In this document: positions 52,477 through 63,021 of the stretch, piece after piece
Numbering within the stretch: the stretch's first letter is position 1
How the letters are laid out: each line of letters begins with the position of its first letter
Assembly (NCBI GenBank): GCA_023091665.1
Contig: JALJCQ010000012.1
Span: 2,108,001 to 2,172,000 of the forward strand
Origin: Pythium myriotylum
Lineage: Eukaryota; Oomycota; Peronosporomycetes; Pythiales; Pythiaceae
Length of the DNA stretch: 64,000 nt
Direction: 5' to 3'
The notes under the pieces: model-generated
The model's input: only the letters and a program-made list of their open reading frames with translations
Database searches by the model: none
Told to the model about the DNA's origin: nothing
Made by a program: the position numbers and the translations under genes

Positions 52477-55407
52477 ATGATGGAGGACGCCGCGACCGTC
52501 CCCTGCAGCGCGGACGACCCGGCGCTGCTGCTGGAGAGCGCCTCGGCTGTGGCGCGCGCGGCCTCTCGCGCCCCCTTGAGCTCACCCGAAGACGACGAGC
52601 TCGACGACGACTTGGACTCGGAGCTCCGCAGCCACGGGAGCTACCACACGCTTCCCACCCTCGCAAAAGGTGGTGAGGATGGCGAAAGCACAGGCGCCGA
52701 CGAGGGAGTACCGTTACTACCACGGCGCCAGCGCCAGCTCTCGGCGAGCATGTTCAGCTTGGCTCTCCAGGACGATCACTGGGCGTTCACCCCGCCGGTG
52801 TCGCCCACTTCGCACAAACGAGCCATTACGCAAGGCACGTTCCGTTATCTGAAGGGCGCCGACCTTGATGAAGATATCAGCTACGACTTCGCGATCGTGA
52901 CCAAGCGCGAGAAGAAGAAGAAGAAAGCCAAGACAGACCTCGAGTCTCCAGAGAAGGACGGTATCCAGACGACGTTGCTGGAGAAGCTCACAGAGCACGG
53001 ACTGGATGTCGACGTCATTGAAGGCGACTTCACGCGAATGGTCAAGGGAGATTTCAGAGGCCGGAGCAAGTATATCGTTCTCCTAGTGCGAGGCAAGCAT
53101 GAAGTGCTCGCTGCTTATGGGCGCAGACTCAAGTTTCAGACGTGGCTTCGGAGCGGGAATACCCGTGAGGTGGAATCCACGGTGCGGAGCGACCCCATCG
53201 TAACCACTGCCGACCGCATCCAAGTCATTGACCACATCATCCGCGAAGGTGCCAAGATCCGCGAGACGGATCCCCATATCCACAGCATTTTCCCTGTGCA
53301 CGACGAGAAAGTGAACGAGTATATACTCAAGACATTTGTTCAGACGCGCAAGCTGGAGTTTCTGTCGGACAAGTTTTTGGAGAACATGAAGAAACACTTC
53401 GGAGAAAAAGTCGCGTACTATTTCGCCTACGCTGACCGCTACAACAAGTCGCTCATGCCCATCGCGATTGTCGGCGTGGTTCTCACAACCTTGCGAAGCG
53501 TCATAAGCACTCCCATGTACATGCGCCTCATGGTAGTCTGGTCTTTTTTCGTGTCAGTCGTGTGGAGTTTTTGGTTTCTCAAGTCGTGGTCTCGGCGCAA
53601 TAGTGAACTGAACTTCCGGTGGGACAATAACGTTGACTCGAAAGAGATCAAGTACAGGAACCCAAACTTCCATGGCGAGACGATCCTGAACCCAGTCACA
53701 GGACTCCCGGATCAGTACTATCCGAGCTGGAAACGGTACCCGAAGTATCTCGTCGCGGTTTTGTTCATGCTGCTCCAAATCTCCATCATGATGCTCATTA
53801 TTGCGTGCTGGATCACGGTCTTCGAAGTACTTCAAGTTCGATTCCCGAACTCTGGCATCTTCTCTGCGCAGTGGTTTTACATCCTGGGTGGTGGTATCCT
53901 CTACGGGTTGTTTGTGGATATTTTCCAGTGGAACCTGATTGTGACCAAGGCTGCTCGCGCCATGACCGAGTGGGAAAACTGGAAGACGCTCGAGCAGTTC
54001 GAGAAGTCGCTCGTGCGCAAACTCTTTCTAATGGATTTTCTCAACTACTACACGTGGTTCTTCCTGCTCGCGTTCGTGTACGTGCTTCCTGGCGCCGGCG
54101 ACACGATCACCAACTTTCTCAACACGATCTTGTGGAAAGATCCTCCCAACTGCTGCTTCGGTCCGTATCTCGATCGCAGTGGCACTTCGTGCAACTTCTG
54201 TCCACCCTCGTGGCACGGTGGTGAGGTGGTGCGAAGCAGATGCGTTCCATGTAAGGGCTGGGTCACGTTCGACATCAACCACCTCGACTTGGAGGCGCTG
54301 TTCATCACGCCCATCATCGTCACGCAAGGCTTGAATTTGTTGATCGCCGTGATGGTCCCGTGGATCCATCGGCAGCACCACGAACAACGACTGCGGTCGA
54401 CTGATAAGAAGGCCTTGGCGCTCGCGAAGAAACAAGGCCCGCGTCAGATCATCGCGGACATGGCCTACCGGGACGAAGACGCGCTCTTGACGAACCAGTC
54501 GAAGGCGCGCTTCCTGGAGAATGACGACGTGCAGATCGCCAAGCTGAACGCCAAGGCCCACGACATTCTCTTCCAGAGCGAGCAGGACGACTACGATCCG
54601 TACGACGACTACCACCACGCGACCGTCCAGTTCGGCTTCGTGGTCATGTTCTCGACGCTCTGGCCGCTCATGCCCATGGTCTGCATCCTCGTGAACGCGC
54701 TCAAGATGCGCGGCGACGCCTTCCGGCTCTGCCGCACGCTCAAGCGGCCGTTCCCGCGCAAGGCGAGCAGCATCGGCGAGTGGCACAACGTGCTCCAGTT
54801 CCTCGCGTGCACGGGCGTCGTGGTCAACGTCGGCCTCGTGTTCATCTCCACGGGCGCCGTCGAGTTCTTTTCGCGCACGTGTACGGAGCAGATCGCGGAA
54901 GAGATGGGTGGCGACTTTTCTCGCTTCAAGTTTGGTCCCGACTTTGCGTGCATCTCGCTCACGGCGCGCGTGGTGATGATCCTCGTGGCCGAGCACGCCA
55001 TCTTCGGCGGCGTCTGGGCGTTCTGGCGCATCCGCAAGTCGGTGCCGCAGCGCGTGGAGCTCGAGATGCTGCAGCGCGAGCACAAGTTCAAGACGCGTCT
55101 CTACGAGAAGACGGTGCGCAAGTGGCAGAAGCGCGTCCAGGCCACGGCGGGCGCGGCGACGCCGACCAAGGCGCCCAAGCGCCAGGGGCTCTCGATGCTC
55201 ACGCCGACGCTGCTGGCGCTCGGGATGCGCAAGGCGTCGCGCGCGTCGACGGCGTCGACCGCCACGACCACGACGACGGCGTCCTCGTCGTCGCCGCTCG
55301 CGCGCCGGCCCAAGGAGTCGCGCGGCGAGCGCGAGCCGCTGCTGAGCTCGCGGTCGCTCGCGCAGGCGTGGGAGAACGTCAAGTCGACGTCGGCGTCGTC
55401 CATCTAG
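52477..55407 (+). CDS. Anoctamin (TMEM16-family) membrane protein
   Basis: 976 codons from ATG 52477, the first ATG in the frame. The cytosolic N-terminus (to about 310) is followed by hydrophobic segments characteristic of anoctamins: EKVAYYFAYADRYNKSLMPI, SRRNSELNFRWD, WKRYPKYLVAVLF and LVRKLFLMDFLNYYTWFFLL. Then comes the long block QFGFVVMFSTLWPLMPM with RPFPRKASSIGEWHNVLQF. Family members are Ca2+-activated chloride channels or lipid scramblases. Which activity applies cannot be told, and I did not verify all the Ca2+-site acidic residues. A cysteine-rich loop (about 565-610) lies between membrane segments. The tail is Ser/Thr-rich. Confidence 0.88.
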   Translation: MMEDAATVPCSADDPALLLESASAVARAASRAPLSSPEDDELDDDLDSELRSHGSYHTLPTLAKGGEDGESTGADEGVPLLPRRQRQLSASMFSLALQDDHWAFTPPVSPTSHKRAITQGTFRYLKGADLDEDISYDFAIVTKREKKKKKAKTDLESPEKDGIQTTLLEKLTEHGLDVDVIEGDFTRMVKGDFRGRSKYIVLLVRGKHEVLAAYGRRLKFQTWLRSGNTREVESTVRSDPIVTTADRIQVIDHIIREGAKIRETDPHIHSIFPVHDEKVNEYILKTFVQTRKLEFLSDKFLENMKKHFGEKVAYYFAYADRYNKSLMPIAIVGVVLTTLRSVISTPMYMRLMVVWSFFVSVVWSFWFLKSWSRRNSELNFRWDNNVDSKEIKYRNPNFHGETILNPVTGLPDQYYPSWKRYPKYLVAVLFMLLQISIMMLIIACWITVFEVLQVRFPNSGIFSAQWFYILGGGILYGLFVDIFQWNLIVTKAARAMTEWENWKTLEQFEKSLVRKLFLMDFLNYYTWFFLLAFVYVLPGAGDTITNFLNTILWKDPPNCCFGPYLDRSGTSCNFCPPSWHGGEVVRSRCVPCKGWVTFDINHLDLEALFITPIIVTQGLNLLIAVMVPWIHRQHHEQRLRSTDKKALALAKKQGPRQIIADMAYRDEDALLTNQSKARFLENDDVQIAKLNAKAHDILFQSEQDDYDPYDDYHHATVQFGFVVMFSTLWPLMPMVCILVNALKMRGDAFRLCRTLKRPFPRKASSIGEWHNVLQFLACTGVVVNVGLVFISTGAVEFFSRTCTEQIAEEMGGDFSRFKFGPDFACISLTARVVMILVAEHAIFGGVWAFWRIRKSVPQRVELEMLQREHKFKTRLYEKTVRKWQKRVQATAGAATPTKAPKRQGLSMLTPTLLALGMRKASRASTASTATTTTTASSSSPLARRPKESRGEREPLLSSRSLAQAWENVKSTSASSI

Positions 55408-55796
55408 CGCAGTGTACTGTAGCGTCGGTCTATTCGTCTGTTGACCCTGTGTATCCATCATCCGTATTTAACGCCTGCGCGTCGCCTGGTCGCATCGGCT
55501 GACTCTCTCTCTCTCTCTCTCTTGCCGGCGCCATGTTGAAGTGGAACCGCCTCTCCATTGACTGGCGAACCGTACATGAGGTTCCACGTAGCAGCCCGTT
55601 CTCCAGAGCCAGCTGGGCGGCTGCGTGACGGTGGCGCCAGCGGTACTTTCTGCCACCGACTCGCCACCGCCGGTGGCGCCAGCACTGTCCACCACGCCGG
55701 TTGACACCAGAGAGCGCACGAGAACAAAAACCCAGAGAACGGTTATTCGGCGATTTCGTCCTCGAGAACAAAAGCACGACTGAGGAGCTCAGGAAG
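55408..55796. other. Intergenic region with CT microsatellite
   Basis: 389 bp between two plus-strand genes. It contains a CT dinucleotide run (about 55503-55522) and a direct repeat of GGTGGCGCCAGC (near 55633 and 55672). It probably holds the promoter and 5' UTR of the CH-domain gene. Confidence 0.55.
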
Positions 55797-57536
55797 ATGG
55801 CGACGGCGCCGGTCAAAGTGCGTGGCGGCGGCTACGGTCTCGACGCCGAACTGGCGCGCAGGGCCGCGGAGAAGTACGACTACGAGATGGAGGCCGAGGT
55901 CCGCGAGTGGATCGAGGAGATCACGGGGCTCGAGCTCGGCCCGGACTTCGGCGAAGGGCTCCGCGACGGCGTGATCCTCTGCGAGCTCGCCAACAAGATC
56001 CACCCGGGCATCGTCAAGCGCATCGAGAACAAGTCCAAGCTCGCGTTCAAGCTCATGGAGAACGTCTCGGCCTTCCTCAAGGCCTGCCGCGTCATCGGCG
56101 TCAACGAGCACGACCTCTTTGAGACCGTGGACCTCTTCGAGCTCAAGGACCTCGGGCTCGTCGTGCGCTGCCTCGACGCGCTCGGACGCGCCGTGCAGAA
56201 GAACTACCCCAACTTTAACGGCCCGACGCTCGGCGTCAAGGAGGCCAACAAGAACACGAGGCAGTTCACCGAGGAGCAGCTCGTGGCCGCGCGCAACACG
56301 CCCACGCAGATCAGCTACGGCAGCATGCGCACGATGGAGCGACAGGACGTGAGCCGCGCCAACGACCTGACGTTTGGCGCCGACGCCGCGCGCGGATTCC
56401 GCCGCCCTCCGCCGCCGCCGCCACCGCCGTCGGCCGAGAAGATCGAGATGGTCTCTCGCGCACGCGCGGAGCCGTCGCTGCCGCCGGCGCAGCCCGTATC
56501 GTCGTGGCCCGCGCCGTCCGACGCGCCTGTTGGCGGAGCTTGGTCGCAACAAAACACCTGGACGAACCAAGCGACGCCCAACAACACGACGACAACTGCA
56601 GTGGCACCCGTGAAGCCAGCCAAGAGCGAGTCGGTTGCGGAGCTCTCCAAGGCGATTGAAAAGGCGTCGATCGAGGAGCCAGTTGCATCACCGGCCCCAT
56701 CACCAGCGCCGACGCCTGCGTCGCCTCAGAAGACGCCCTCGCCACGGAAAGCGTCTCCTGAACGCCGCGCATCTGGCCTTCCAGGACTCAACTCGTCGCG
56801 CGCACTTGTTGATGAGAACGCGGCTCAGGAAGAAGCTCAGCAGTGGATCGAGGAAGTGCTGAACGAGAAGCTGCTCGCGAGCTTCGGAGACAGTCTCAAG
56901 GATGGTGTCATCCTGTGCCAGCTCATTAACACGATCAAGCCGGGCTCAGTTGCGAAGATTCAGCACTCCCAGATGCCCTTCCGCCAGATGGAGAACATCA
57001 CCGGGTTCCTCAAGGCGTGCCGTGCGATTGGTGTTGCCGAGTTCGATCTATTCGAAACGGTCGATCTCTTTGAGCTGAAGAGCATCGATCTCGTCGTGAA
57101 GTGCATCCACGCGCTTGGCCGCACGGTGCAGAAGAACGTTCCGGAGTTCACCGGCCCGACGCTCGGCGTCAAGGAATCGACTGTGAACAAGCGTCGATTC
57201 TCCCCAGCGCAGCTCCAGGAGGCTGCTGCTGCTGTACCGCTGCTGGGCCAGTATGGCATGGGAGCGGAACGACCACACGACATCGACCGATCGGCCTCTG
57301 TGACGTTTGGTCGTGACGCTGCGTTCAGTGGCTTGGAGAAGAAGGGATCTTCCAACGACGTTCTGGCATCGAGCAGCACTAGCCCAGATTCGCGCAACCC
57401 GAGTGGGATCGCGCCTCGAAAGACCTCGAACGTCTCTGACTCGGGGTCTGCCGAGCCTGTTGCGGCGAGCCCGTCGCTGCTCCAGAAGACCGTATCCAAG
57501 TCGTCGCACCTGCCGACGCGGACTGTCTGGACGTAA
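55797..57536 (+). CDS. Calponin-like protein with two CH domains
   Basis: 579 codons from ATG 55797. The first calponin-homology domain (about 30-140; EVREWIEEITG, DGVILCELANKIHPG, ENVSAFLKACRVIGV, ETVDLFELKDL) is followed by a calponin-type tail (YGSMRTMERQDV) and a run of eight prolines (about 203-210). A Pro/Ala/Ser/Thr linker leads to a second CH domain (about 343-455; DGVILCQLINTIKPG, ENITGFLKACRAIGV). Each CH domain ends in GPTLGVKE, so one arose by duplication of the other. The protein is expected to bind or bundle actin in the cytoskeleton. The C-terminus is Ser-rich. No intron is needed. Confidence 0.93.
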   Translation: MATAPVKVRGGGYGLDAELARRAAEKYDYEMEAEVREWIEEITGLELGPDFGEGLRDGVILCELANKIHPGIVKRIENKSKLAFKLMENVSAFLKACRVIGVNEHDLFETVDLFELKDLGLVVRCLDALGRAVQKNYPNFNGPTLGVKEANKNTRQFTEEQLVAARNTPTQISYGSMRTMERQDVSRANDLTFGADAARGFRRPPPPPPPPSAEKIEMVSRARAEPSLPPAQPVSSWPAPSDAPVGGAWSQQNTWTNQATPNNTTTTAVAPVKPAKSESVAELSKAIEKASIEEPVASPAPSPAPTPASPQKTPSPRKASPERRASGLPGLNSSRALVDENAAQEEAQQWIEEVLNEKLLASFGDSLKDGVILCQLINTIKPGSVAKIQHSQMPFRQMENITGFLKACRAIGVAEFDLFETVDLFELKSIDLVVKCIHALGRTVQKNVPEFTGPTLGVKESTVNKRRFSPAQLQEAAAAVPLLGQYGMGAERPHDIDRSASVTFGRDAAFSGLEKKGSSNDVLASSSTSPDSRNPSGIAPRKTSNVSDSGSAEPVAASPSLLQKTVSKSSHLPTRTVWT

Positions 57537-57659
57537 TGCCCTTCTTCTCTAGCGTACGAGTAGCCCCTTTGTGTCGTAGCACATGAAACCACAAATCACT
57601 TGAAATCAACACATTTTTGTATGTACGAAGGAAAAGTCTATTGAATGACGAACTGCTCT

Positions 57660-58793
57660 CTACAGCCCGAAGGCGTTGGCCACTCCTGTGAGAATGTCCG
57701 TGCAGTGGGCGTCGATTCGCAAGTCGCAGTGGTCGTCAGCTCGCGTCGGTCCGAGGTTCACAATTCCGACGGGGATGAGCCGGTTACGCGCGCGAGTGAC
57801 GAGACGCATGGCGGAAAAGACCTGGACGGAAGAGCCGACCACAAGCAGAGCGTTGGCATCGTCGATCCAGTCGTACGACTGCTCTTTGACATCTGCAGGC
57901 ATGTTCTCGCCAAAGAAGACGACTCTAAACAGCAGTGTAAGTTAGCTCACTAGGTATGGGGGACATGGAGGATTCACAAGTCGACACGCACTTTGGCTTG
58001 ATGATACCCCCACACTTGAGGCATGCAGGGTAGACAAAGTCGTCGTAGTCCCATGTGATCTCGACATCACCGTCCGGGTTCACGCTCGACGCGACGTCTC
58101 CACCGTCTTTGTACGGGTTCAGCTCCAGCCACTTCGCGAACGTCGGGTTGATCTCTGCAAGCTGGTCCTGGAAATCCTGTCGTGTCGAAACGTGGCGGCA
58201 CGACTGGCACTCGACTTCGTGCAGCGACCCGTGGAGCTCGAGCACGTCGAACGCGCCGCTCTTGGAATGCAGTCGATCAACGTTCTGCGTGGCGATATTG
58301 GAGATGACTGAGGCGTGCTGCAGCTTCGTCATGGCGTAGTGCGAATGGTTTGGCTCGGCCGTGAGGATCTTGGGCCAGCCGAGGAAGCTCCGAGCCCAGT
58401 ACCGCTGGCGGTACTGGTGTTCCCTCGCAAACTGCATCCTCTCGTCAGGTCCATTTGCCGAGGACAATCTCCCGAAATCACGAGGCGACTCACCTGCTGG
58501 TACTGGATGGGCTTGAAGTCTTTGTTGCGCATGTAGACGCCATTGGGCCCGCGGTAGTCCGGGATGCCTGAGTCGGTCGAGATGCCGGCGCCAGTGAGCA
58601 CGACCGTCCGGCCGTGCGCGTCGTCCAGGAAGCGCCGCAGTCGGTCGATGTGGCGCGCGATCTCCTCGGCGCTGACGGGCGACTGGCTGGCGAGCGCCGC
58701 GGCCGCCGCCGCCGCCGTCGAGCGGCTCTTCTCGACGGCCGTGCGCACGATCAGCTCCTGCATGACGTCAGTCCTCGTCGTGTCCAGGGGCAT
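57660..58793 (-). CDS. Sirtuin (SIR2 family, SIRT4-like class II)
   Basis: Three exons on the minus strand: 58793-58494, 58440-57992 and 57924-57660. The introns are 53 and 67 nt, and the joined frame is 337 residues. NAD-binding motifs are [19 protein letters not shown] and [11 protein letters not shown]; the catalytic His lies in [15 protein letters not shown]. The zinc site is CQSC...[17 protein letters not shown] and [17 protein letters not shown] complete the fold. [11 protein letters not shown] is characteristic of the class II group that includes mitochondrial SIRT4. It is an NAD+-dependent deacylase or ADP-ribosyltransferase, probably mitochondrial, but the N-terminus is not a clear presequence. 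It is convergent with the CH-domain gene 123 bp away. Confidence 0.93.
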
Positions 58794-59175
58794 GCAGTAC
58801 TTCGGCGGAATTCCTCAGCACTGGAAACTAAGCTAATCTTAAACTAAGCCAAGCCACCTTGAAGCTAAGGATGATGACATCGGACCTGAGTTCTGGACTG
58901 GGTGTTTTGACGGTGCCAAACCGCTTGTCTTTGCTGCTGCGCGGAGAATGGAGCCGCGCGCTCCCTCGGCCGTGGGACGAGATCACGGCCATGGAGAGTG
59001 CGCGGAAAATCCAGCCTCAGAGGCTCCTTCGACACCGGATCTCCACCGGAGCAATCGACAACTGATACATGAGTTGATGGGATCTTCTATGTCTCGCTGA
59101 GCTCCTCACCGCGTGGGGCCCATCTTCAACGTGGAGGTTCTGACGCCGCGCCGCCATGCGGGCCGCGTCAAGTGC
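58794..59175. other. Divergent promoter region
   Basis: 382 bp between the divergent sirtuin and phosphatase genes. It contains short iterations of AAGCTAAG/AACTAAGC (about 58826-58868). The phosphatase frame stays open upstream to a GTG at 59113. No core promoter motif was identified. Confidence 0.4.
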
Positions 59176-60918
59176 ATGGCTTGCCTGAGCCATCACGCGA
59201 CTGAACCTGCGCGCCCGCTGGACCGTCTGAGAGGTGGATCGTCGCAGCCCGCGCGCAAGTCGCCGCGAAAAGAACCCCTCAGACCCGAAAATCCCCCCAC
59301 GAGCGCATCGCGAGATCTATTCGAAGCGGAACGGATTTTTATCAAGTTCAAGCCGCCCCTTCCCGGTTCCCCAGAGGAGATGAGCGTCTTCTCGCACTAC
59401 GGCAAATACACTCGCGCGCGGTCACACTCGGAGTCGCGGTGTGAGGCGACCTCGCCCATATCGATCGCCACGACAGCGACGGTGACCTCGCCCAAGACGA
59501 GCAGCTCAGCGACCATGCGCATACAAGTGAGCGCGAGCGGGCTCACGGACCCCGGGCGTCCGGAGAAACAAAACCAGGACGCGTTCTTCATGCTCCACGA
59601 CGAGCCGCACGCGGCCATGGTGCTCGGCGTCTTCGACGGCCACGGTCGCGAGACGGGCAAAGACGCCGCGCAGACCGCCAAGGCTTTTTTCGAAGCCCAC
59701 TTCCGCTCTTTTACCGCGGACCAGTACCGGCAGCTGGAAGCAGATCCGCACGGCGTCTTTGTGCAGCTCTTCCGATCGTGCCACGAGATGATCAAGAGCG
59801 TTTTCCGTGGAATCTACGAGCAGCGAGGCTACGTCGTCTTCGAATCCGACGGCTCGCTCATCCGCAAGGACCACGGAGAGGACGACGACGACGGGATCTG
59901 CATCCGCGGCGGCACCTGCGCCACGGTTGTTGTGCTGCTCCATGGTGGCCGCAAGATCATCTCTGCAAACGTCGGCGACTCGGCTGTGCTCATTGGCGCG
60001 AGAGAGCCGATGCTGAGCAGCAACGACGTTCGCACACGCACGCGGTCAGCTGGAGGCATCGATATCCAGAAGAAAAAGACGACGTCAGATGGCCTCGTCC
60101 TCAGCTTTGACGACGAGATCAAGAAAGAGAGTTTGCTGCTGACCGGTAACCACAGTGCCGACAGTGAGAGCGAGTTCCTACGAGTGCGAAAGCACTCCTT
60201 CGGTAGCCCTGAGGCCCAGGTACAGTTCGTGTACGACTGCTCCAGCAGGCCAGCGACCTGCTCGCGAGCGACCATGAAGAAGAGAATGCCGATCTTCAAT
60301 GTCAGCCCTCGCGGTCTCGTGCAACAGAACATGGTCGGTGATTACTACAAGAACGTGCGGGACGAGTGGGCCACGATCGTGACGACCCCCATTGAGGCCC
60401 CGTTCCCAGACTCTTTGGCATTCACCCGCTCCCTGGGCGACTTCCACATGCACAAGTACGGCGTCTGCGACGAGCCGACTGTCCAGGAGCTGTGTCTGGA
60501 GAGTGTCGTGATGAAGCGAGCCGCACGAAGCCCTCAGCGTCGATCGTCGCCGACCTGCATCGACGATGCTTCCATGAACCACCTGAGCTCGCCCGAGCCC
60601 GACAAGACCGAGTTCTTCCTCGTCGTCGCGTCCGACGGCGTGTGGGACAACTGGAAGTACGAGGAGCTCGTCGAGTTCCTCGTCGAGCGCAACCACAAGC
60701 GCGAGGCCGAGCCTCCGGACCCGTCGCCGTTGCGTTTCTGGCCGTCGCGGCCCGTGACGACGTCCTCGTCGAACCAGTCGAACCCGAGCCAGAGCCACGT
60801 GGACCGACTCGCCTCGGCGCTCATGGAGGCCAATCTGGAGCGAGCCGAGCGCATCTTCGGCGACCAGGCCGACAACATGACGGCCGTCGTCTGCCAGCTC
60901 GACTGTAGCCTCATTTAG
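59176..60918 (+). CDS. PP2C-family (PPM) serine/threonine phosphatase
   Basis: 580 codons from ATG 59176. The N-terminal 110 residues are Ser/Pro/Arg-rich and probably regulatory. The catalytic domain starts with MRIQVSASGLTDPGRPEKQN. GVFDGHGRETG supplies the metal-binding Asp and Gly. Later blocks are ISANVGDSAVLIGA, FTRSLGDFHMHKYGV, VVASDGVWDNWKYEELVEFL and DQADNMTAVVCQL. The metal-site Asp residues expected for PP2C enzymes are visible. Long inserts (about 285-400 and around 460) enlarge the domain beyond the usual 250-300 residues. It dephosphorylates Ser/Thr with Mn2+/Mg2+; the target is unknown. It lies 92 bp upstream of the tRNA-synthetase gene on the same strand. Confidence 0.93.
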   Translation: MACLSHHATEPARPLDRLRGGSSQPARKSPRKEPLRPENPPTSASRDLFEAERIFIKFKPPLPGSPEEMSVFSHYGKYTRARSHSESRCEATSPISIATTATVTSPKTSSSATMRIQVSASGLTDPGRPEKQNQDAFFMLHDEPHAAMVLGVFDGHGRETGKDAAQTAKAFFEAHFRSFTADQYRQLEADPHGVFVQLFRSCHEMIKSVFRGIYEQRGYVVFESDGSLIRKDHGEDDDDGICIRGGTCATVVVLLHGGRKIISANVGDSAVLIGAREPMLSSNDVRTRTRSAGGIDIQKKKTTSDGLVLSFDDEIKKESLLLTGNHSADSESEFLRVRKHSFGSPEAQVQFVYDCSSRPATCSRATMKKRMPIFNVSPRGLVQQNMVGDYYKNVRDEWATIVTTPIEAPFPDSLAFTRSLGDFHMHKYGVCDEPTVQELCLESVVMKRAARSPQRRSSPTCIDDASMNHLSSPEPDKTEFFLVVASDGVWDNWKYEELVEFLVERNHKREAEPPDPSPLRFWPSRPVTTSSSNQSNPSQSHVDRLASALMEANLERAERIFGDQADNMTAVVCQLDCSLI

Positions 60919-61010
60919 TATGCGCACTTCAATATAATGTGGTGGACACCAAATCTGGACCTTGTGGTTGGCGACGCCCAGCAACTTTGTGGTCGAATTG
61001 ATACGCAACC

Positions 61011-62586
61011 ATGAGCAGCCTCCTGCGCGCGGCGCGGCGCCTCTCGCGGCCCGTGGCGCCGTTCGCACGCAGCGCCAACGCGGCGTCGCTCTGCAGCACT
61101 CGCGTCTCGGCGGCGCGCGCGCTCTCGACCTCGGGCACGGGTGAGATCTGCTTCATAGATCGTGTTCTCAGACGCGGAGCTCCTCACGAGGCGGAATGAT
61201 GTGGCTGCGAAGAGCTCGAGTGGATGAAGAACAAGGATCCCTACTGCAACATCGGCGAGTCGATCGCGTCCAAGATCGGCGTCAACCTCCATCTGAAGAA
61301 GAACCACCCGCTCAATATCATCAAGAACAAGATCGAAGGCTACTTTGAGAGCCTCCACACGATCCACGGGTGAGTCAACACTGTTCTCAGTCGGAGACTT
61401 GTGTACATATGCTAAAATGCCTACGCGACAGCCACCCGAAGTTCACGATTTTCGACGACCTCAGTCCGGTTGTGTCCACCTACGACTGCTTTGATTCGAT
61501 GCTCGTGCCCGAAGACCATGTTAGTCGACGGGTTACCGACACGTACTACGTGAACCCTACCACGGTTCTTCGCGCTCACACAAGTGCACACGAAGTTGCG
61601 ATGATGAAGAAGGGACTCAAATCGTTCCTTGTCACTGGCGACGTGTATCGTCGGGACGAGATCGATGCAAGCCACTACCCTGTCTTCCACCAAATGGAAG
61701 GCGTGCGCATTTTTTCTGAGGTTCGTCGAGAATCCAGGCATGTGGGTGTGTCGGCGATCGCTTTCTTACAGTTGATCATTTGTGCAGCTGGATCCTTCGA
61801 TCCCACGTGAGGAGAAGGTAGAGCTTGTCAAGGAAGAGCTCAAGAAGGCCCTCGAAGGGATGGTTGCCGAACTCTTCGGTGACGTGGAGATGCGCTGGGT
61901 TGAAGCGTACTTCCCCTTCACAGATCCATCGCTCGAGCTGGAGATTTTCTACAACGTGAGTCTAGTCGTTTCTTGGCGTGCCATGTGAGGGTGTTGTAGC
62001 TGACGTTCATTGCGTAGAATGACTGGCTGGAAGTTCTTGGGTGCGGTGTTCTTCAGCAGGAAATCGTTCGAGGAGCTGGCATCGGCGAAGAGGTCGGATG
62101 GGCTTTCGGCATGGGACTCGAACGTCTTGCGATGGTTCTCTTCGATATCCCTGACATTCGCCTCTTCTGGTCGACCGATGAACGCTTCATCTCGCAGTTC
62201 AAGGACGGCCAGATCACCAAGTTCAAGCCTTACAGCAAGTATCCTGGCTGTTACAAGGACGTGAGCTTCTGGCACGGTGACAACTTCCACGAGAACAACC
62301 TTTGCGAAGTCGTGCGTGACATCGCAGGCGATATGGTCGAGCAAGTGGCCCTCGTGGACGAGTTCCGCCACCCGAAGACCCAGCGCGAGAGCAAGTGCTA
62401 CCGCATCACCTATCGCCACATGGATCGCAACCTCACGAACGAAGAAGTCGACGATCTGCAGGTACGAGCCTCAATCACCGTACACTAATGCTCATACGGC
62501 GCATGGGAAATGGCTGAGAACGTTTTGTTGCTTAGATCCAAGTGCGCGCCAAGATGGTCGCGGATCTTGGCGTTGAGCTCCGGTGA
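61011..62586 (+). CDS. FARS2: Phenylalanyl-tRNA synthetase, mitochondrial
   Basis: Six exons: 61011-61140, 61213-61369, 61432-61720, 61788-61955, 62018-62461 and 62536-62586. The introns are 72, 62, 67, 62 and 74 nt, and the joined frame is 412 residues. The N-terminus is Arg/Ser/Ala-rich, as expected for a mitochondrial presequence. The class II core has the motif 2 region around GDVYRRDEIDASHYPVFHQM and motif 3 GMGLERLAMVLFDIPDIRLF. The C-terminal FDX-ACB anticodon-binding domain begins KPYSKYPGCYKDVSFW and ends EEVDDLQIQVRAKMVADLG across the last intron. It attaches Phe to mitochondrial tRNA-Phe as a monomer, so no beta-subunit gene is needed. Confidence 0.95.
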
Positions 62587-63021
62587 GCAGTCCAGGTTAC
62601 ATGTAACCATTTTCAATATGGCTGCACCTAGATTCACTCACTGTCCCACATACCAAATTGGATCTACCACCACTCTCCCATTCGTTTCGAGTTCTCTTTA
62701 TGAGTTGTTGAAGTGACAGACGGAAACCACAAGGATCCTGCAGCGACGCGGAGAGAGATCGCTCGCAGGGAGATAAGAAGAAAACAAGAGCACATCGTGT
62801 CTGCGTGGCTGTCTGGAGGATACAAAGAGTTGCTGTTTGAAGGGTCTGCCGCGTCTGGAAGTGGAGGCAATTGGGCGTTAGACAATGACAAAGTCAGATA
62901 TCACCCGTCGGAAGTTGGTGTGCAAACCCTTACGCTTAGTGTTTGCTGTTGCTCTTGTCCTTCACGCAACCGCTAGAATGGTCGTTGCCGATGGAGAAGA
63001 TAAGAGTCGCAAGAGCGAGGT
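62587..63021. other. Intergenic, or 5' part of the last gene
   Basis: An ATG at 62885 opens a 45-codon stretch with a hydrophobic core (LRLVFAVALVLHATA) that looks like a signal peptide and ends at a possible donor (GAG|GTATGT, 63019/63020). It may be the first exon of the gene below. The region before it (62713-62884) has an open basic frame without an ATG. Confidence 0.4.

Noticed and set aside
54028..55461. 477-codon minus-strand frame opposite the anoctamin gene
   Set aside because: It is an Arg/Glu/His-rich antisense shadow of GC-rich coding sequence.
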